A DNA stretch of 64,000 nucleotides from Bradyrhizobium sediminis (GCF_018736085.1 NZ_CP076134.1:5094501-5158500), one strand, 5' to 3'. Shown: positions 9,145 through 18,062, numbered from the stretch's first letter. Numbers and translations: made by a program. The notes: generated from the letters alone by a model not told the origin.

Positions 9145-10617
9145 TTGGCCAAATCGCAATGGAGTTTCAGATCCGCGACCGAACTGTCCGCAGCCCTTGC
9201 CGCGAAAAAAGTCTCGGCCGTCGAACTGGCGCAGGATGCGATCGGGCGCATCGAGCGTCACGACGGCAAGATCAATGCGGTTTGCGTGCGCGATTTCGCG
9301 CGCGGCCTCGAAGCGGCCCGCGCCGCCGACGCGGCGCGTGCACGCGGCGAAACCGGAGCGCTGCTCGGCCTGCCGATCACGGTGAAGGAATCCTTCAATA
9401 TTGCCGGATTGCCCACGACATGGGGCTTTCCGCCGCAGAGGGATTTCAGGCCAACGGAAGACGCGCTGTCGATTTCGCGGGTCAAGGCTGCAGGCGGCGT
9501 GATCCTCGGCAAGACCAACGTGCCGGTCGGCCTCGCCGACTGGCAGAGCTACAACGAGATCTACGGCACCACCAATAATCCGTATCATCTCGGCCGCACG
9601 CCCGGCGGCTCTTCCGGCGGATCATCGGCGGCGCTGGCCGCTGGTTACGGGCCGCTCTCGCTCGGCTCCGACATCGGCGGCTCGCTGCGCGTGCCGGCGT
9701 TCCATTGCGGCGTCTATGCGCACAAGCCGACCTACAATCTGGCGCCGGTGCGCGGGCATACGCCGCCGCCGTTTCCGGCGATGCCGCTGGACCGCGACAT
9801 GGCCGTGATCGGCCCGATGGCGCGCTCGGCCGCCGATCTGTCGCTGCTGCTCGACGTGATGGCCGGACCGGATCCGCTGGACATGGGCGTCGGCTACAGG
9901 CTCGCGCTGCCGCCGCCGCGGCACAACGCGCTGAAGGATTTTCGCGTGCTGGTGGTCGACAGCGATCCGGTGCTGCCGGCCGACAAGGACATTCGCGGCG
10001 CGATCGACAAGCTTGCGGGCAGCCTCGCCAAAGCCGGGGTGAGCGTCGCGCGGCAAAGCCCGCTGTGGCCGGACTTTGCGGATTCGTCGCGGCTCTACAT
10101 GCGGATGCTGATGGCGTTCCTCGGGGCGTTCTTCCCGCCGGAAGCGATCGCGGGCGCACAGGCCGGCGCCGCGCAGCTGAAGGCCGACAACAGGAGCCTT
10201 GCCGCCGAACGTCTGCGCGGCATGACGCAAAGTCATCGCGACTGGGTACTCGACGACGGCGCACGCGCCGGGCTGCGCGCGCAGTGGCGCGGGCTGTTCA
10301 AGACGTTCGATGCGGTGATCTGCCCGATCATGCCGACGCCGGCCTATCCGCACGATCATTCGCCGGACCAGGAAGCCCGCCGCATCAAGATCGACGACAA
10401 GGACTACGTCTATACGGATCAACTGACATGGCCCGGCATCGCCACCCTGCCCGGGCTGCCGGCCACGGCGATCCCCCTCGGCCTGTCGCCGCAAGGCCTG
10501 CCCCTCGGTGTGCAGATCCTCGGCCCCTGGCTGGAAGACCGCACGCCGTTGAGGCTGGCGGAACTGATCGAGCGCGAATTCGGCGGCTTCGTGCCGCCGC
10601 CGATGTTTGATGACTGA
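9145..10617 (+). CDS. Amidase (amidase-signature family)
   Basis: Hydrolase of 490 residues acting on carbon-nitrogen bonds of amides. The Ser-cisSer-Lys triad is complete: Lys81 in TVKES, the cis-Ser in PGGSSGGSS (154-161) and nucleophile Ser180 in GSDIGGSLR. Length is normal for the family. The start is TTG 9145 with CAGGAG eight bases upstream; no in-frame ATG lies nearby. It is followed 113 bp later by the NTF2-like gene in the same direction, with a repeat between them. The substrate is not predictable; the family includes aryl-amide and nitrile-derived amide hydrolases. Confidence 0.9.
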   Translation: MAKSQWSFRSATELSAALAAKKVSAVELAQDAIGRIERHDGKINAVCVRDFARGLEAARAADAARARGETGALLGLPITVKESFNIAGLPTTWGFPPQRDFRPTEDALSISRVKAAGGVILGKTNVPVGLADWQSYNEIYGTTNNPYHLGRTPGGSSGGSSAALAAGYGPLSLGSDIGGSLRVPAFHCGVYAHKPTYNLAPVRGHTPPPFPAMPLDRDMAVIGPMARSAADLSLLLDVMAGPDPLDMGVGYRLALPPPRHNALKDFRVLVVDSDPVLPADKDIRGAIDKLAGSLAKAGVSVARQSPLWPDFADSSRLYMRMLMAFLGAFFPPEAIAGAQAGAAQLKADNRSLAAERLRGMTQSHRDWVLDDGARAGLRAQWRGLFKTFDAVICPIMPTPAYPHDHSPDQEARRIKIDDKDYVYTDQLTWPGIATLPGLPATAIPLGLSPQGLPLGVQILGPWLEDRTPLRLAELIEREFGGFVPPPMFDD

Positions 10618-10623
10618 AGACCC

Positions 10624-10715
10624 GTCATTCCGGGGCGAGGCGTAGCCTCGAACCCGGAATCCAGAAGTTATTGCACGAGATTCCGGGTTCGCGCTAACGC
10701 GCGCCCCGGAATGAC
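10624..10715. repeat. Intergenic palindromic repeat, family A (gtcattccgggg...ccccggaatgac)
   Basis: Outer arms GTCATTCCGGGGCG and CGCCCCGGAATGAC are perfect complements, with an inner pair CCCGGAATC/GATTCCGGG. Copies of the family are at 12248, 15970, 26182 and 30561. Confidence 0.85.
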
Positions 10716-10730
10716 AGGAAAGGACGGACA

Positions 10731-11084
10731 ATGAGAAACGACCTAGCCGAACTGACCAGCCTCAATCGCGACTACGTCAATTCAGTGCAGCATTCCGACG
10801 TCAAGCACTTCGACGAAATCCTCGCCAAGGATTTCTACTGCTCCAATCCCGACAAGTCGCTGGTCGATCGCGCCGGGTTCCTCAAGCAGACCGCAGTGCC
10901 GGTAACGATCAAGAATCTCGAGGCGCATGACGTGAAGATCCGCCTGATGGGCGACGTCGCCATCATCCACGCCGCCACGCGCTACACGATGCCGGACGGC
11001 ACGCCTGGCGCGGGACGCTACACCGACGTCTGGGCAAGGCAGAACGGCCGCTGGCTCGCGGTCTTGGCGCACGTGTCGCGGTGA
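10731..11084 (+). CDS. NTF2-like / SnoaL-type small protein
   Basis: A 117-residue protein with the conserved cone-fold pattern of the DUF4440/SnoaL NTF2-like superfamily: an N-terminal helix (NDLAELTSLNRDYVNSV), then the FDEILAKDFYCSNPDKS segment and a C-terminal strand WARQNGRWLAVLAHVS. Such proteins bind small hydrophobic ligands or act as isomerase/cyclase-like enzymes, often of unknown role. The ATG at 10731 follows GGAAAGGACGGACA. No signal peptide is visible, so it is cytoplasmic. The tail is convergent with the alcohol dehydrogenase gene across a perfect palindrome. Confidence 0.8.
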   Translation: MRNDLAELTSLNRDYVNSVQHSDVKHFDEILAKDFYCSNPDKSLVDRAGFLKQTAVPVTIKNLEAHDVKIRLMGDVAIIHAATRYTMPDGTPGAGRYTDVWARQNGRWLAVLAHVSR

Positions 11085-11094
11085 CGCCGAAGGC

Positions 11095-11132
11095 GTCATT
11101 CCCCGATGCGCAATTGCGCATCGGGGAATGAC
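11095..11132. terminator. Perfect 38-bp palindrome between convergent genes
   Basis: Seventeen bases (GTCATTCCCCGATGCGC), a centre AATT and their exact complement form a continuous palindrome. A shorter hairpin TGACGCC-GAA-GGCGTCA (11082-11098) overlaps its left edge and includes the stop codon of the NTF2-like gene. Position between two converging stop codons suggests a bidirectional transcription end, although no T-run follows; it may equally be a mobile repeat, since a relative is nested at 30594-30617. Confidence 0.55.
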
Positions 11133-11134
11133 GG

Positions 11135-12220
11135 CTAATCAAACATGATCACGCTGCGCACGGTCTTGCCGGCCTTCATCGCGGCAAAGCCCTCGTTGAT
11201 CTCCGACAGCTTCAGCTTGGCCGAGATCCAGTCTTCCAGGTGCAGCTTGCCGCGCATGTAGAATTCGACCAGGCGGGGCATGTCGACGCGGAAATGGTTC
11301 GAGCCCATCGAGGAGCCCTGAATCTTGCGTTCCCTCAGGAAGTCAAAGCCGTGCAGCTCGATCTTCTGGCCGAACGGGATCATGCCGACGATGGTCGCGG
11401 TGCCGCCGGGCGCCAGCATGCCAAAGGCCTGCTCCGCGGTCTCCTTGCGGCCCAGCACCTCGAAGGAGTGGTTCACGCCGCCGCTGGTAAGATCGCGCAC
11501 CTGCTGCACCACGTCGCCGTTGCGGGGATCGACCACGTCGGTGGCGCCGAGCTTGGTGGCAAGCTGAAGTTTTGCGGGATTGGTATCGATCGCGATGATC
11601 CGGCCGGCGCCGGCGATCGCGGCGCCGTTGATTGCGGCCATGCCGACGCCGCCGCAGCCGATCACGGCGACGGTCTCACCGGCCTGAACCTTGGCGGTGT
11701 TCACGACAGCGCCATAGCCGGTGATCACGCCACAACCGATCAGCGCCGCCAGATCGAGCGGCATCTCCTTCTTGATTTTGACGATGGCATTTTCGTGCAC
11801 CAGCATCTGCTCGGCAAATGACGACAGATTGAGGAACTGATGCAGTTTCTCCGACCGCGCCCAGGACAGCCGGTTGGACGCGCCGGGCAGCATCTTCACG
11901 GTGGTGTCGGTGCACAGCACCGGCCGTCCGGTCGTGCAGTTGTCGCAGGTGCCGCAGAACACCGAAAGACAGGTGACCACGTGATCGCCGGGCTTCACAT
12001 AGGTGACGTCCGAGCCGACCTTCTCGACCACGCCGGCTGATTCGTGCCCGAGCACGGCCGGCAGCGGATGCGGATAAAGCCCTTCCATGAAATGCAGGTC
12101 GGAGTGGCAGAGCCCGGCGACCGCGGTGCGGATCAGGACCTCGCGCGGGCCGGGGTTTGGAAGGCTGACGTCCTCGATCACGAGCGGCTTGTTGGCTTCA
12201 AACAGGACGGCGGCCTTCAT
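11135..12220 (-). CDS. Zinc-dependent alcohol dehydrogenase (MDR family)
   Basis: Medium-chain dehydrogenase of 361 residues. Catalytic zinc ligands are Cys38 (GLCHSD), His59-Glu60 (GHESAG) and Cys163 (IGCGVITGYG); structural zinc cysteines are at 89, 92, 95 and 103 (CGTCDNC...C). The nucleotide fold GCGGVGM is at 188-194. The arrangement, including the long TTGRPVLC...SWARSEKLHQF insertion, matches the NDMA-dependent or class III-like alcohol dehydrogenases that oxidise primary alcohols, rather than the quinone oxidoreductase branch. It lies before the acyl-CoA dehydrogenase on the same strand, separated by a palindromic repeat. The physiological alcohol is unknown. Confidence 0.9.
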   Translation of the reverse strand: MKAAVLFEANKPLVIEDVSLPNPGPREVLIRTAVAGLCHSDLHFMEGLYPHPLPAVLGHESAGVVEKVGSDVTYVKPGDHVVTCLSVFCGTCDNCTTGRPVLCTDTTVKMLPGASNRLSWARSEKLHQFLNLSSFAEQMLVHENAIVKIKKEMPLDLAALIGCGVITGYGAVVNTAKVQAGETVAVIGCGGVGMAAINGAAIAGAGRIIAIDTNPAKLQLATKLGATDVVDPRNGDVVQQVRDLTSGGVNHSFEVLGRKETAEQAFGMLAPGGTATIVGMIPFGQKIELHGFDFLRERKIQGSSMGSNHFRVDMPRLVEFYMRGKLHLEDWISAKLKLSEINEGFAAMKAGKTVRSVIMFD

Positions 12221-12247
12221 CGGTGTTTCCCCTTCTTGTTGTGTTTA

Positions 12248-12338
12248 CGTCATTCCGGGGCGACGCAAAGCGTCGAACCCGGAATCCGGATTGTTGATCG
12301 AGATTCCGGGTTCGCGCTTCGCGCGCCCCGGAATGACG
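12248..12338. repeat. Intergenic palindromic repeat, family A
   Basis: CGTCATTCCGGGGCG at the left pairs with CGCCCCGGAATGACG at the right, with the inner pair CCCGGAATC/GATTCCGGG. It lies between two genes on the same strand. Confidence 0.85.
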
Positions 12339-12345
12339 ATTTACT

Positions 12346-14127
12346 TTAGGCCGCGGTAAGCAATTCGCCAACCTCGGCCATCCCGACAGTGCGATCGCCG
12401 AGCAGATGGCCGGTGATGGCGCGCTGCGCCGCATTTTCCGTGAGCCGGAACGGATCGCTCACAGAGACCCGGTGATCGATCACCATCCGTGACAGCAGCA
12501 GCCGCCTCGCATCGCCGCGCATCTCGTGGATGCGCCCGCCCTCCCAGGCCAGCGCCACGGCGCTGGCGACGTGATAGAGGAGGCTGGTGGCGCGCCGCGC
12601 GTCGGCTTCGTTGTCCATGCGGCTGGCGACCTCGCGGGCGAAGCCGATGGCGCGGTCGGTGAGATCGCGCAAGCGGCCGCGCCAGGCCTGCGGCACATTG
12701 GCGCTGTCGTCGAGCCGGGCGTGCAGGTCGGCGGCCAATGCGGCCTCGGCGCCATGGCGGCCAACAGCCCGCTTCAGCGCGTCGATCGCAACGATGTTGC
12801 CGGTGCCTTCCCAAATCGAGCCGAGATGGGAATCGCGCAGCAGCCGCGCCGTGGCGAATTCCTCGATGTAACCGATGCCGCCGCGCATCTCGAGCGCGTC
12901 GCCACAGACCTTGCGCGCGTCGCGGGTGGCGCGGAATTTCAGCGTCGGCGTCAGGATACGCAACAGCGCCGCCGCGTCCTGGCTGCCGGCCTCGGCACGG
13001 TCGAGCGCATCGGCGGTCAAGAAACTCAATGACAGCGCCTGCTCGGTGGCGAGCATGATCTTCATCAGTTGCCGCCGTGCCAAGGGCAGATCGACGATGC
13101 GGCTGCCGAACACCACGCGGTTCTGCGCCACCGTCATCGCGTCGTGATGCGCGCGCCGCATCAGCGCAGTGGATTTGACCCCATTGGAGAGCCGCGAGGA
13201 ATTGACCATCTCGGCCATCTGCACGAAGCCGCGGTCGAGCTTGCCGACGGCGTAGGCAATCGCGCCTTCCAGCTTGATCTCGCCCGAGGCCATCGAGCGG
13301 GTGCCGAGCTTGTCCTTGAGACGGACGATCCGGTAGTGATTGGGGGTGCCGTCATCGAGCGTCCGCGGCATCAGGAACAGGCCGACGCCACGGGTGCCAG
13401 GACCGGCACCCTCCGGCCGCGCCAGCAGCATCACGACTTTGGCGTCCGCATTGGAGCAGAACCACTTCTCGCCGGTCAGCCGCCAGTGATCGCCTTCCTG
13501 CACCGCCGTCGTGGTCAGCGTGCCGACGTCGGAGCCGCCTTCCTTCTCGGTCATGAACTGGCCGCCCTGCGTCAGCTTGCTCATGTCGGTCTGGGTCAGG
13601 CCATCGAGATATTTCGCCTTCAAGGCCTCGCTGCCGAAATTCGCGAGCAGCTTGGCGCAGCCGTCGGTAACGTTGATCGGACAGCCCAGCCCGAATTCGG
13701 CCTGGTTGAACAGGAACGTAAAGGCGTGCTTGGCGACCACCGGATACTTGTCCGGCCAGCCCAGGATGCCCTTGCGCACCGACATCGCGTGAATGCCGAA
13801 TTCGCCGAACGCGGCGCGCTCGAGCTCACGATAGGCCGGATGATATTCGATCCACTGCGCGTCGCGGCCGAAGCGGTCGCGCTGGTGCAGCACCGGGGTG
13901 TGGCGGTCCGACAGACGCGCGCATTCGTCGAGATGGCCGCCGGCGAGGCCGCCGAGCCGGTCGAGGTGCGGCTCGATATGGCGGAACAGCGCTTCCGGCA
14001 GGTGAATGCGCAACAGATCCGTCAGCGCCGGATCTGCGCGATAGAAATTCATCCCCGTTGTGTCCGGCGCGAGCAATCCCGGCTGGCCGGGAGCAAGACT
14101 TGCGCGATCGTGCTTGAGTGGCTGCAT
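12346..14127 (-). CDS. AidB-like acyl-CoA dehydrogenase
   Basis: Flavoprotein of 593 residues, the length of the AidB/isovaleryl-CoA-dehydrogenase-like subgroup rather than the ~380 of ordinary acyl-CoA dehydrogenases. It has the N-terminal acyl-CoA dehydrogenase domain with LTQGGQFMTEKEGGSDVG, the GEKWFCSNADA flavin-binding strand, and the region DSHLGSIWEGTGNIVAIDALKR near residues 440-460, followed by the extra C-terminal helical domain typical of AidB. In Escherichia coli AidB is part of the alkylation response; alphaproteobacterial relatives usually sit among fatty-acid genes, as here. The gene is divergent from the GST-like gene, with about 100 bp between. Confidence 0.9.
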   Translation of the reverse strand: MQPLKHDRASLAPGQPGLLAPDTTGMNFYRADPALTDLLRIHLPEALFRHIEPHLDRLGGLAGGHLDECARLSDRHTPVLHQRDRFGRDAQWIEYHPAYRELERAAFGEFGIHAMSVRKGILGWPDKYPVVAKHAFTFLFNQAEFGLGCPINVTDGCAKLLANFGSEALKAKYLDGLTQTDMSKLTQGGQFMTEKEGGSDVGTLTTTAVQEGDHWRLTGEKWFCSNADAKVVMLLARPEGAGPGTRGVGLFLMPRTLDDGTPNHYRIVRLKDKLGTRSMASGEIKLEGAIAYAVGKLDRGFVQMAEMVNSSRLSNGVKSTALMRRAHHDAMTVAQNRVVFGSRIVDLPLARRQLMKIMLATEQALSLSFLTADALDRAEAGSQDAAALLRILTPTLKFRATRDARKVCGDALEMRGGIGYIEEFATARLLRDSHLGSIWEGTGNIVAIDALKRAVGRHGAEAALAADLHARLDDSANVPQAWRGRLRDLTDRAIGFAREVASRMDNEADARRATSLLYHVASAVALAWEGGRIHEMRGDARRLLLSRMVIDHRVSVSDPFRLTENAAQRAITGHLLGDRTVGMAEVGELLTAA

Positions 14128-14229
14128 TTTTCGACTCTTGTTCGTTCCGCCCGATATTGCCTGCTATAGACCATCTACCGATAAAGCAGGCGACAACGCC
14201 GTCAACAAACATAATTGGAGGATCACCCT

Positions 14230-15228
14230 GTGGCAGACGGATACCGCATCATCGGCGCCGAGATGTCGCCTTACTCGGTCAAGGTCCGCTCCTATTTTCG
14301 CTACAAGGCCATTCCGCACCAATGGATTTTGCGCAATGCGGCAAGCCAGGCGGAATATGACAAATACGCCAAAATGCCGATCATTCCGCTGGTGATCACA
14401 CCCGAGGGCACTGGCATCCAGGATTCCACTCCGATCATCGAGCAGATGGAAAAGCTGCATCCGGAGCCTTCGATCCATCCCGACGACGCAATCGCCAACT
14501 ATGTCTCCACGCTGATCGAGGAATTCGGCGACGAGTGGGGCAACAAATGGATGTTTCACTACCGCTGGGCGCGCGAGGTCGACCAGCGCGCCTCGGCCGG
14601 GCGCATCGCCCGGATGCGCAGCCCGAAAGCGGGCGAAGCCGAGCATGATGCCTTCGCCGACAAGGTGCGAACCCGCATGGTGGGCCGAGTCTGGTTCGTC
14701 GGATCGAACGAAATGACCGCGCCGCAGATCGAGGAAGGTTTTCGGGACATGCTCGGCCTGCTCGACGATCACCTCGCCAAGCGGCCTTATCTGTTCGGCG
14801 GGCGGCCCGCGTTCGGCGACTTCGGTCTCTGGGGGCAGTTTTACGAGCTGTGGACCGATCCGACCGCAGGCGCCCTGATCGAGGGCAATGCGCCGCATGT
14901 ACTCGACTGGGTCCACCGCATGCTGTGGCCGCGGGCGGAAGGCGCGTTCGAAAGCTGGACCGCGCTGGCGCCGACCCTGATGCCGATTTTGGTCAAGCAG
15001 GTCGGCAGACAATTCTGGCCGTGGACGCTCGCCAACGAGGCCGCGCTGAGGGAAGCCAACGAAGAATTCAGCGTTACGCTCGGCGACAAGGTCTGGACCC
15101 AGAAGCCGCAGAAATATCATGCGCGGTCGCTCGGCATGCTGCGCGCCAAATACGCCGAAGTGCCCGACAAAGGCGCGCTCGATATGGTGCTGGCCGCGGC
15201 GGGTTGCCTTGCAGGATTGCGCGCCTAG
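14230..15228 (+). CDS. Glutathione S-transferase-like protein
   Basis: A 332-residue cytoplasmic protein whose first ~80 residues have the thioredoxin-like GST N-terminal fold: SPYSVKVRSYFRYK, then MPIIPLVITPEG and the glutathione-gamma-glutamyl contact region IQDSTPIIEQME. The rest is helical, with FGDFGLWGQFY resembling the conserved N-capping box of GST C-terminal domains. At 332 residues it is longer than the usual 200-230. I start at GTG 14230, eight bases after GGAGG; a TTG start at 14215 would overlap that ribosome site. The SDR gene follows after 32 bp, so the two are probably co-transcribed. Substrate unknown. Confidence 0.82.
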   Translation: MADGYRIIGAEMSPYSVKVRSYFRYKAIPHQWILRNAASQAEYDKYAKMPIIPLVITPEGTGIQDSTPIIEQMEKLHPEPSIHPDDAIANYVSTLIEEFGDEWGNKWMFHYRWAREVDQRASAGRIARMRSPKAGEAEHDAFADKVRTRMVGRVWFVGSNEMTAPQIEEGFRDMLGLLDDHLAKRPYLFGGRPAFGDFGLWGQFYELWTDPTAGALIEGNAPHVLDWVHRMLWPRAEGAFESWTALAPTLMPILVKQVGRQFWPWTLANEAALREANEEFSVTLGDKVWTQKPQKYHARSLGMLRAKYAEVPDKGALDMVLAAAGCLAGLRA

Positions 15229-15260
15229 ATACGGACTCCCCGCCATTCGAGGACAGCCCC

Positions 15261-15962
15261 ATGGAAATGCCTGACTACAACGTCGCCCTGATCGTCGGCG
15301 CCGGCGAAGGCCTCAGCGCATCGCTGGCGCGGCTGCTGGCCAAACAAGGCATTCGCGTCGCGCTGGCCGCTCGCAAGATCGAAAAGTTGGGAGCGCTCTG
15401 CACCGAAACCGGCGCCCGCGCCTTTGCCTGCAACGCCACCGATCCTGATGAAGTCGAGCGGCTGTTCGGCATGGTGGAGCGCGAGATCGGGTCGCCGGAC
15501 CTCGTCGTCTACAACGCCAGCGGCCGTGCCCGCGGCGCGTTCACCGACCTGGTGCCGGCGGATGTCGCACAAGCCATCGCCGTCAGCGCGTTCGGCGGCT
15601 TTCTGGTGGCGCAGCAGGCGGCACGACGGATGCTGCCGAACCAGCACGGCGCGATCCTGTTCACCGGGGCTTCGGCAAGCGTCAAGGGCTATCCGCAATC
15701 CGCACCCTTCGCGATGGGCAAGTTCGCGCTGCGCGGGCTGGCGCAGAGCATGGCGCGCGAATTGTCGCCGCGGGGCATTCACGTCGCGCATTTCGTCATC
15801 GACGGCGGCATCCGCAGCGCGGCGCGCAGCGAGCCCGCCGAACGGCCGGATTCGATGCTCGATCCCGACGCCATTGCCTTGAGCTACTGGAACGTGCTGC
15901 AGCAGCCGCGCAACGCCTGGACCTGGGAGCAGGAATTGCGGCCCTGGGTGGAGAAGTTTTAG
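15261..15962 (+). CDS. SDR-family protein lacking the catalytic tyrosine
   Basis: Rossmann-fold protein of 233 residues. The dinucleotide motif VGAGEGLSAS begins at 12, YNAS is at 84-87, and TGASAS at 135-140 carries the usual Ser. The expected Tyr-x3-Lys reads Phe150-Ala-Met-Gly-Lys154, so the proton-donating tyrosine is replaced by phenylalanine while Lys is kept. I recall similar FAMGKFALRG forms in rhizobial and pseudomonad homologues, so this may be a conserved subgroup with altered chemistry or a non-catalytic role. A longer open frame back to 14850 overlaps the GST-like gene and is rejected; ATG 15261 has GAGGAC upstream. Confidence 0.85.
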   Translation: MEMPDYNVALIVGAGEGLSASLARLLAKQGIRVALAARKIEKLGALCTETGARAFACNATDPDEVERLFGMVEREIGSPDLVVYNASGRARGAFTDLVPADVAQAIAVSAFGGFLVAQQAARRMLPNQHGAILFTGASASVKGYPQSAPFAMGKFALRGLAQSMARELSPRGIHVAHFVIDGGIRSAARSEPAERPDSMLDPDAIALSYWNVLQQPRNAWTWEQELRPWVEKF

Positions 15963-15969
15963 CGCAACA

Positions 15970-16053
15970 CCGTCATTCCGGGATGGTGCGTAGCACCAGA
16001 CCCGGAATCTCGAGATTCCGGGTTCGATGCTTCGCATCGCCCCGGAATGACGG
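15970..16053. repeat. Intergenic palindromic repeat, family A
   Basis: CCGTCATTCCGGG at the left pairs with the right end CCCCGGAATGACGG, and a perfect inner palindrome CCCGGAATCTCGAGATTCCGGG occupies the centre. Apart from an insertion the copy at 30561-30666 is nearly identical. Confidence 0.88.
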
Positions 16054-16086
16054 AGGCAATAACAAAAACAAAAAATTGGGGGAATC

Positions 16087-16911
16087 ATGATTACCGAGAT
16101 CGACACCGGCACCAATGAACTGTTGTGCGTCATCCGCGACCGCGTCGCCATCATCACGCTGAACCGCCCGGAAGTCCGCAACGCGATGTCGGACAATCTG
16201 ACGCCGGCGCTGCGCAACATGATCAAGGCCAGCGGCGAGAATCCAGACGTCGGCGCGCTGCTGATCACCGGCGCCGGCACCGCCTTCTGCGCCGGCGGCA
16301 ACGTCAAGGGCATGGGCGCCCATCGCGACAAGACGAAGCTGGAGATGTCCTATGACGAGAAGGTCGCGGACCTTCAGGAACGCCAGCGATTGTTGACAGG
16401 CGCGCTGGTCTCGGTGCGCAAGCCGACCATCGCAGCGCTGCCCGGCCCCGCGGTCGGCGCCGGCCTGGCGCTGGCCATGGCCTGCGACATCCGGATCGCC
16501 GCCGAATCGGCCTTCGTCTCCACCGGCTATCTGCGGGTGGCGCTGAGCGGCGACTACGGTATCGCATGGCTGTTGACGCGGCTGGTCGGAACATCGCGGG
16601 CGCGCGAACTGATGTTCACCGGCGACAAGGTCGAGGCGAAGCGGGCCGAGACGATCGGCCTCGTTAACCGCGTGGTGCCGGACGCCAAGCTTCAGGAAGA
16701 GGCCTTTGCACTGGCGAAATCGATGGCGGAAGGCCCGACGCTGGCGTTGCGCTACATGAAGGACAATCTCGATGAAGCCCTGCTGTTCGATTTCGCCACC
16801 GCGCGCGACCATGAGGCGGAGCGGCTGGTCCGCCTCACCACGACCGCCGACCACCGCGAAGCAGTGCAGGCCTTCATCGACAAGCGCAGGCCGGTGTTCA
16901 AGGGAAACTAG
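16087..16911 (+). CDS. Enoyl-CoA hydratase/isomerase family protein
   Basis: Crotonase-family enzyme of 274 residues. NRPEVRNAMSD, AFCAGGNVKGMG and the oxyanion segment LPGPAVGAGLALAMACDIRIA are present. The second catalytic region is ALSGDYGIAWLLTRLVG, with Asp rather than Glu at the usual position, as in several isomerase-like crotonases. The start at ATG 16087 has GGGGGAATC upstream. Its TAG stop codon (16909-16911) is formed partly by the inserted IS630 element: TA is the target duplication and G is the first base of the element. Before insertion the stop would also have read TAG, so the product is unaffected. Confidence 0.9.
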   Translation: MITEIDTGTNELLCVIRDRVAIITLNRPEVRNAMSDNLTPALRNMIKASGENPDVGALLITGAGTAFCAGGNVKGMGAHRDKTKLEMSYDEKVADLQERQRLLTGALVSVRKPTIAALPGPAVGAGLALAMACDIRIAAESAFVSTGYLRVALSGDYGIAWLLTRLVGTSRARELMFTGDKVEAKRAETIGLVNRVVPDAKLQEEAFALAKSMAEGPTLALRYMKDNLDEALLFDFATARDHEAERLVRLTTTADHREAVQAFIDKRRPVFKGN

Positions 16912-18056
16912 TACCCGGAATCATAAGTCACTAAGACGGCGTCCTTTGACGCGGCGCTGGTGGACTTTGGATTTTGTCCAGATGAACGGCTCCGCATGTT
17001 TGTTGTAGGCTTTGACGAAGGCATTAATGTGCTGCTTGAGTTGCTCGACCGAGGTGAATGATGCGCCGGTCAGCGACTGGCCCTGCAAGATGGAGAACCA
17101 GCCCTCGACCTGATTGAGCCACGAGGCGCGTGTCGGCGTAAAGTGGAATGTCACAAGCGGGTGGCGTTTCAGCCATTCGTCGTTCTTCTGGTGCGTATTC
17201 AGATTGTCGAGGATGACCTTGAGCCGTGCCTTTGGATAGGCGGCGACGACGTCATCCATGAAGTCGAGGAATTCCTTGCGGCGACGGCGTTTCTTGTGTG
17301 TGGCCCGGACCTTGCCAGTGGCGACCTCAAAGGCGGCAAACAGGGTTGTCGTGCCATGCCGCTTGTAGTCGTGGCTTTGCCCGGTCAGGGCGCGCCCGTT
17401 CGGCAGTTTCAAGTAACCCTGCGCCCGTTCAAGTGCCTGGATCGACGGTTTCTCATCGACGCACAGGACGATCGCGTTCTTCGGCGGCGCCAGATAGAGG
17501 CCGACCACATCGGCGGCCTTTGCCGCAAAATCCGGGTCGTTGCTCTCGCACCAGCTTTTGCGTCCGGCCAGATCGATCTTCTGCTTGCGCAGCGATCGCC
17601 AAACATACTGCACATCGACGTCGCCCAAAGCCCGCGCGATCAGTGGCCCGTTCCAGCGTGCAAAACCCTTGGGCGGCGGCTGGTCGAGAACCTTGCGAAT
17701 GCGCTGGTCGGTCGCCTCGTCGTAGATCGGCGGGGTGCCGGACCGCAGCCGATCCTCCAGCCCATCAAGGCCTTCGCGCGCGTAACGGATACGCCACAAG
17801 CTGACCGTGGTCGGCGTCGTCTCCAGCTCGCGGGCGATCTCCCGTGTCGCGTGCCCGCCGGCCGCCTCCAACACGATCCGTATCCGCAACAGCTGCCGCT
17901 GCTCGGTGCTGCCGGCGCGCAACCGCGCTTCAAGGATCGCGCGATCTCCCGGCCGCAGCCGGACTTTCATGGCATCGCTTATCATGCCATCTTGAATCAC
18001 GCCGCAACGCCGCACGATAGTGCAAATATGACTCAGTCACTTCGGATAGTGGGTAC
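16911..18056. mobile_element. IS630-family insertion sequence, complete
   Basis: The element is 1146 bp with ends GTACCC...GGGTAC. Reading both ends inward, the 25-bp terminal repeats agree at 18 positions, including GTACCC and an AGTnACTnAG block. A TA dinucleotide flanks both ends (16909-16910 and 18057-18058), the target duplication expected of IS630/Tc1-mariner elements. It carries one intact DDE transposase gene. It sits between convergent genes, inside the stop codon of the upstream hydratase and 4 bp from the stop codon of the GNAT gene. Confidence 0.93.
16921..17985 (-). CDS. IS630-family transposase
   Basis: DDE transposase of 354 residues from ATG 17985; a GTG at 18015 would add ten residues. 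The N-terminal helix-turn-helix half (EIARELETTPTTVSLW) binds the terminal repeats and the C-terminal half carries the triad: Asp in LCVDEKPSIQ, Asp in VILDNLNTH and Glu in NQVEGWFS. No frameshift or internal stop is seen, so the element may be active. It is transcribed opposite to the hydratase gene and toward it. Confidence 0.95.
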   Translation of the reverse strand: MISDAMKVRLRPGDRAILEARLRAGSTEQRQLLRIRIVLEAAGGHATREIARELETTPTTVSLWRIRYAREGLDGLEDRLRSGTPPIYDEATDQRIRKVLDQPPPKGFARWNGPLIARALGDVDVQYVWRSLRKQKIDLAGRKSWCESNDPDFAAKAADVVGLYLAPPKNAIVLCVDEKPSIQALERAQGYLKLPNGRALTGQSHDYKRHGTTTLFAAFEVATGKVRATHKKRRRRKEFLDFMDDVVAAYPKARLKVILDNLNTHQKNDEWLKRHPLVTFHFTPTRASWLNQVEGWFSILQGQSLTGASFTSVEQLKQHINAFVKAYNKHAEPFIWTKSKVHQRRVKGRRLSDL

Positions 18057-18062
18057 TAGGTT

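Noticed and set aside
14850..15260. N-terminal extension of the Phe-variant SDR
   Set aside because: It runs within the GST-like gene in another frame; the Rossmann fold begins right after ATG 15261.
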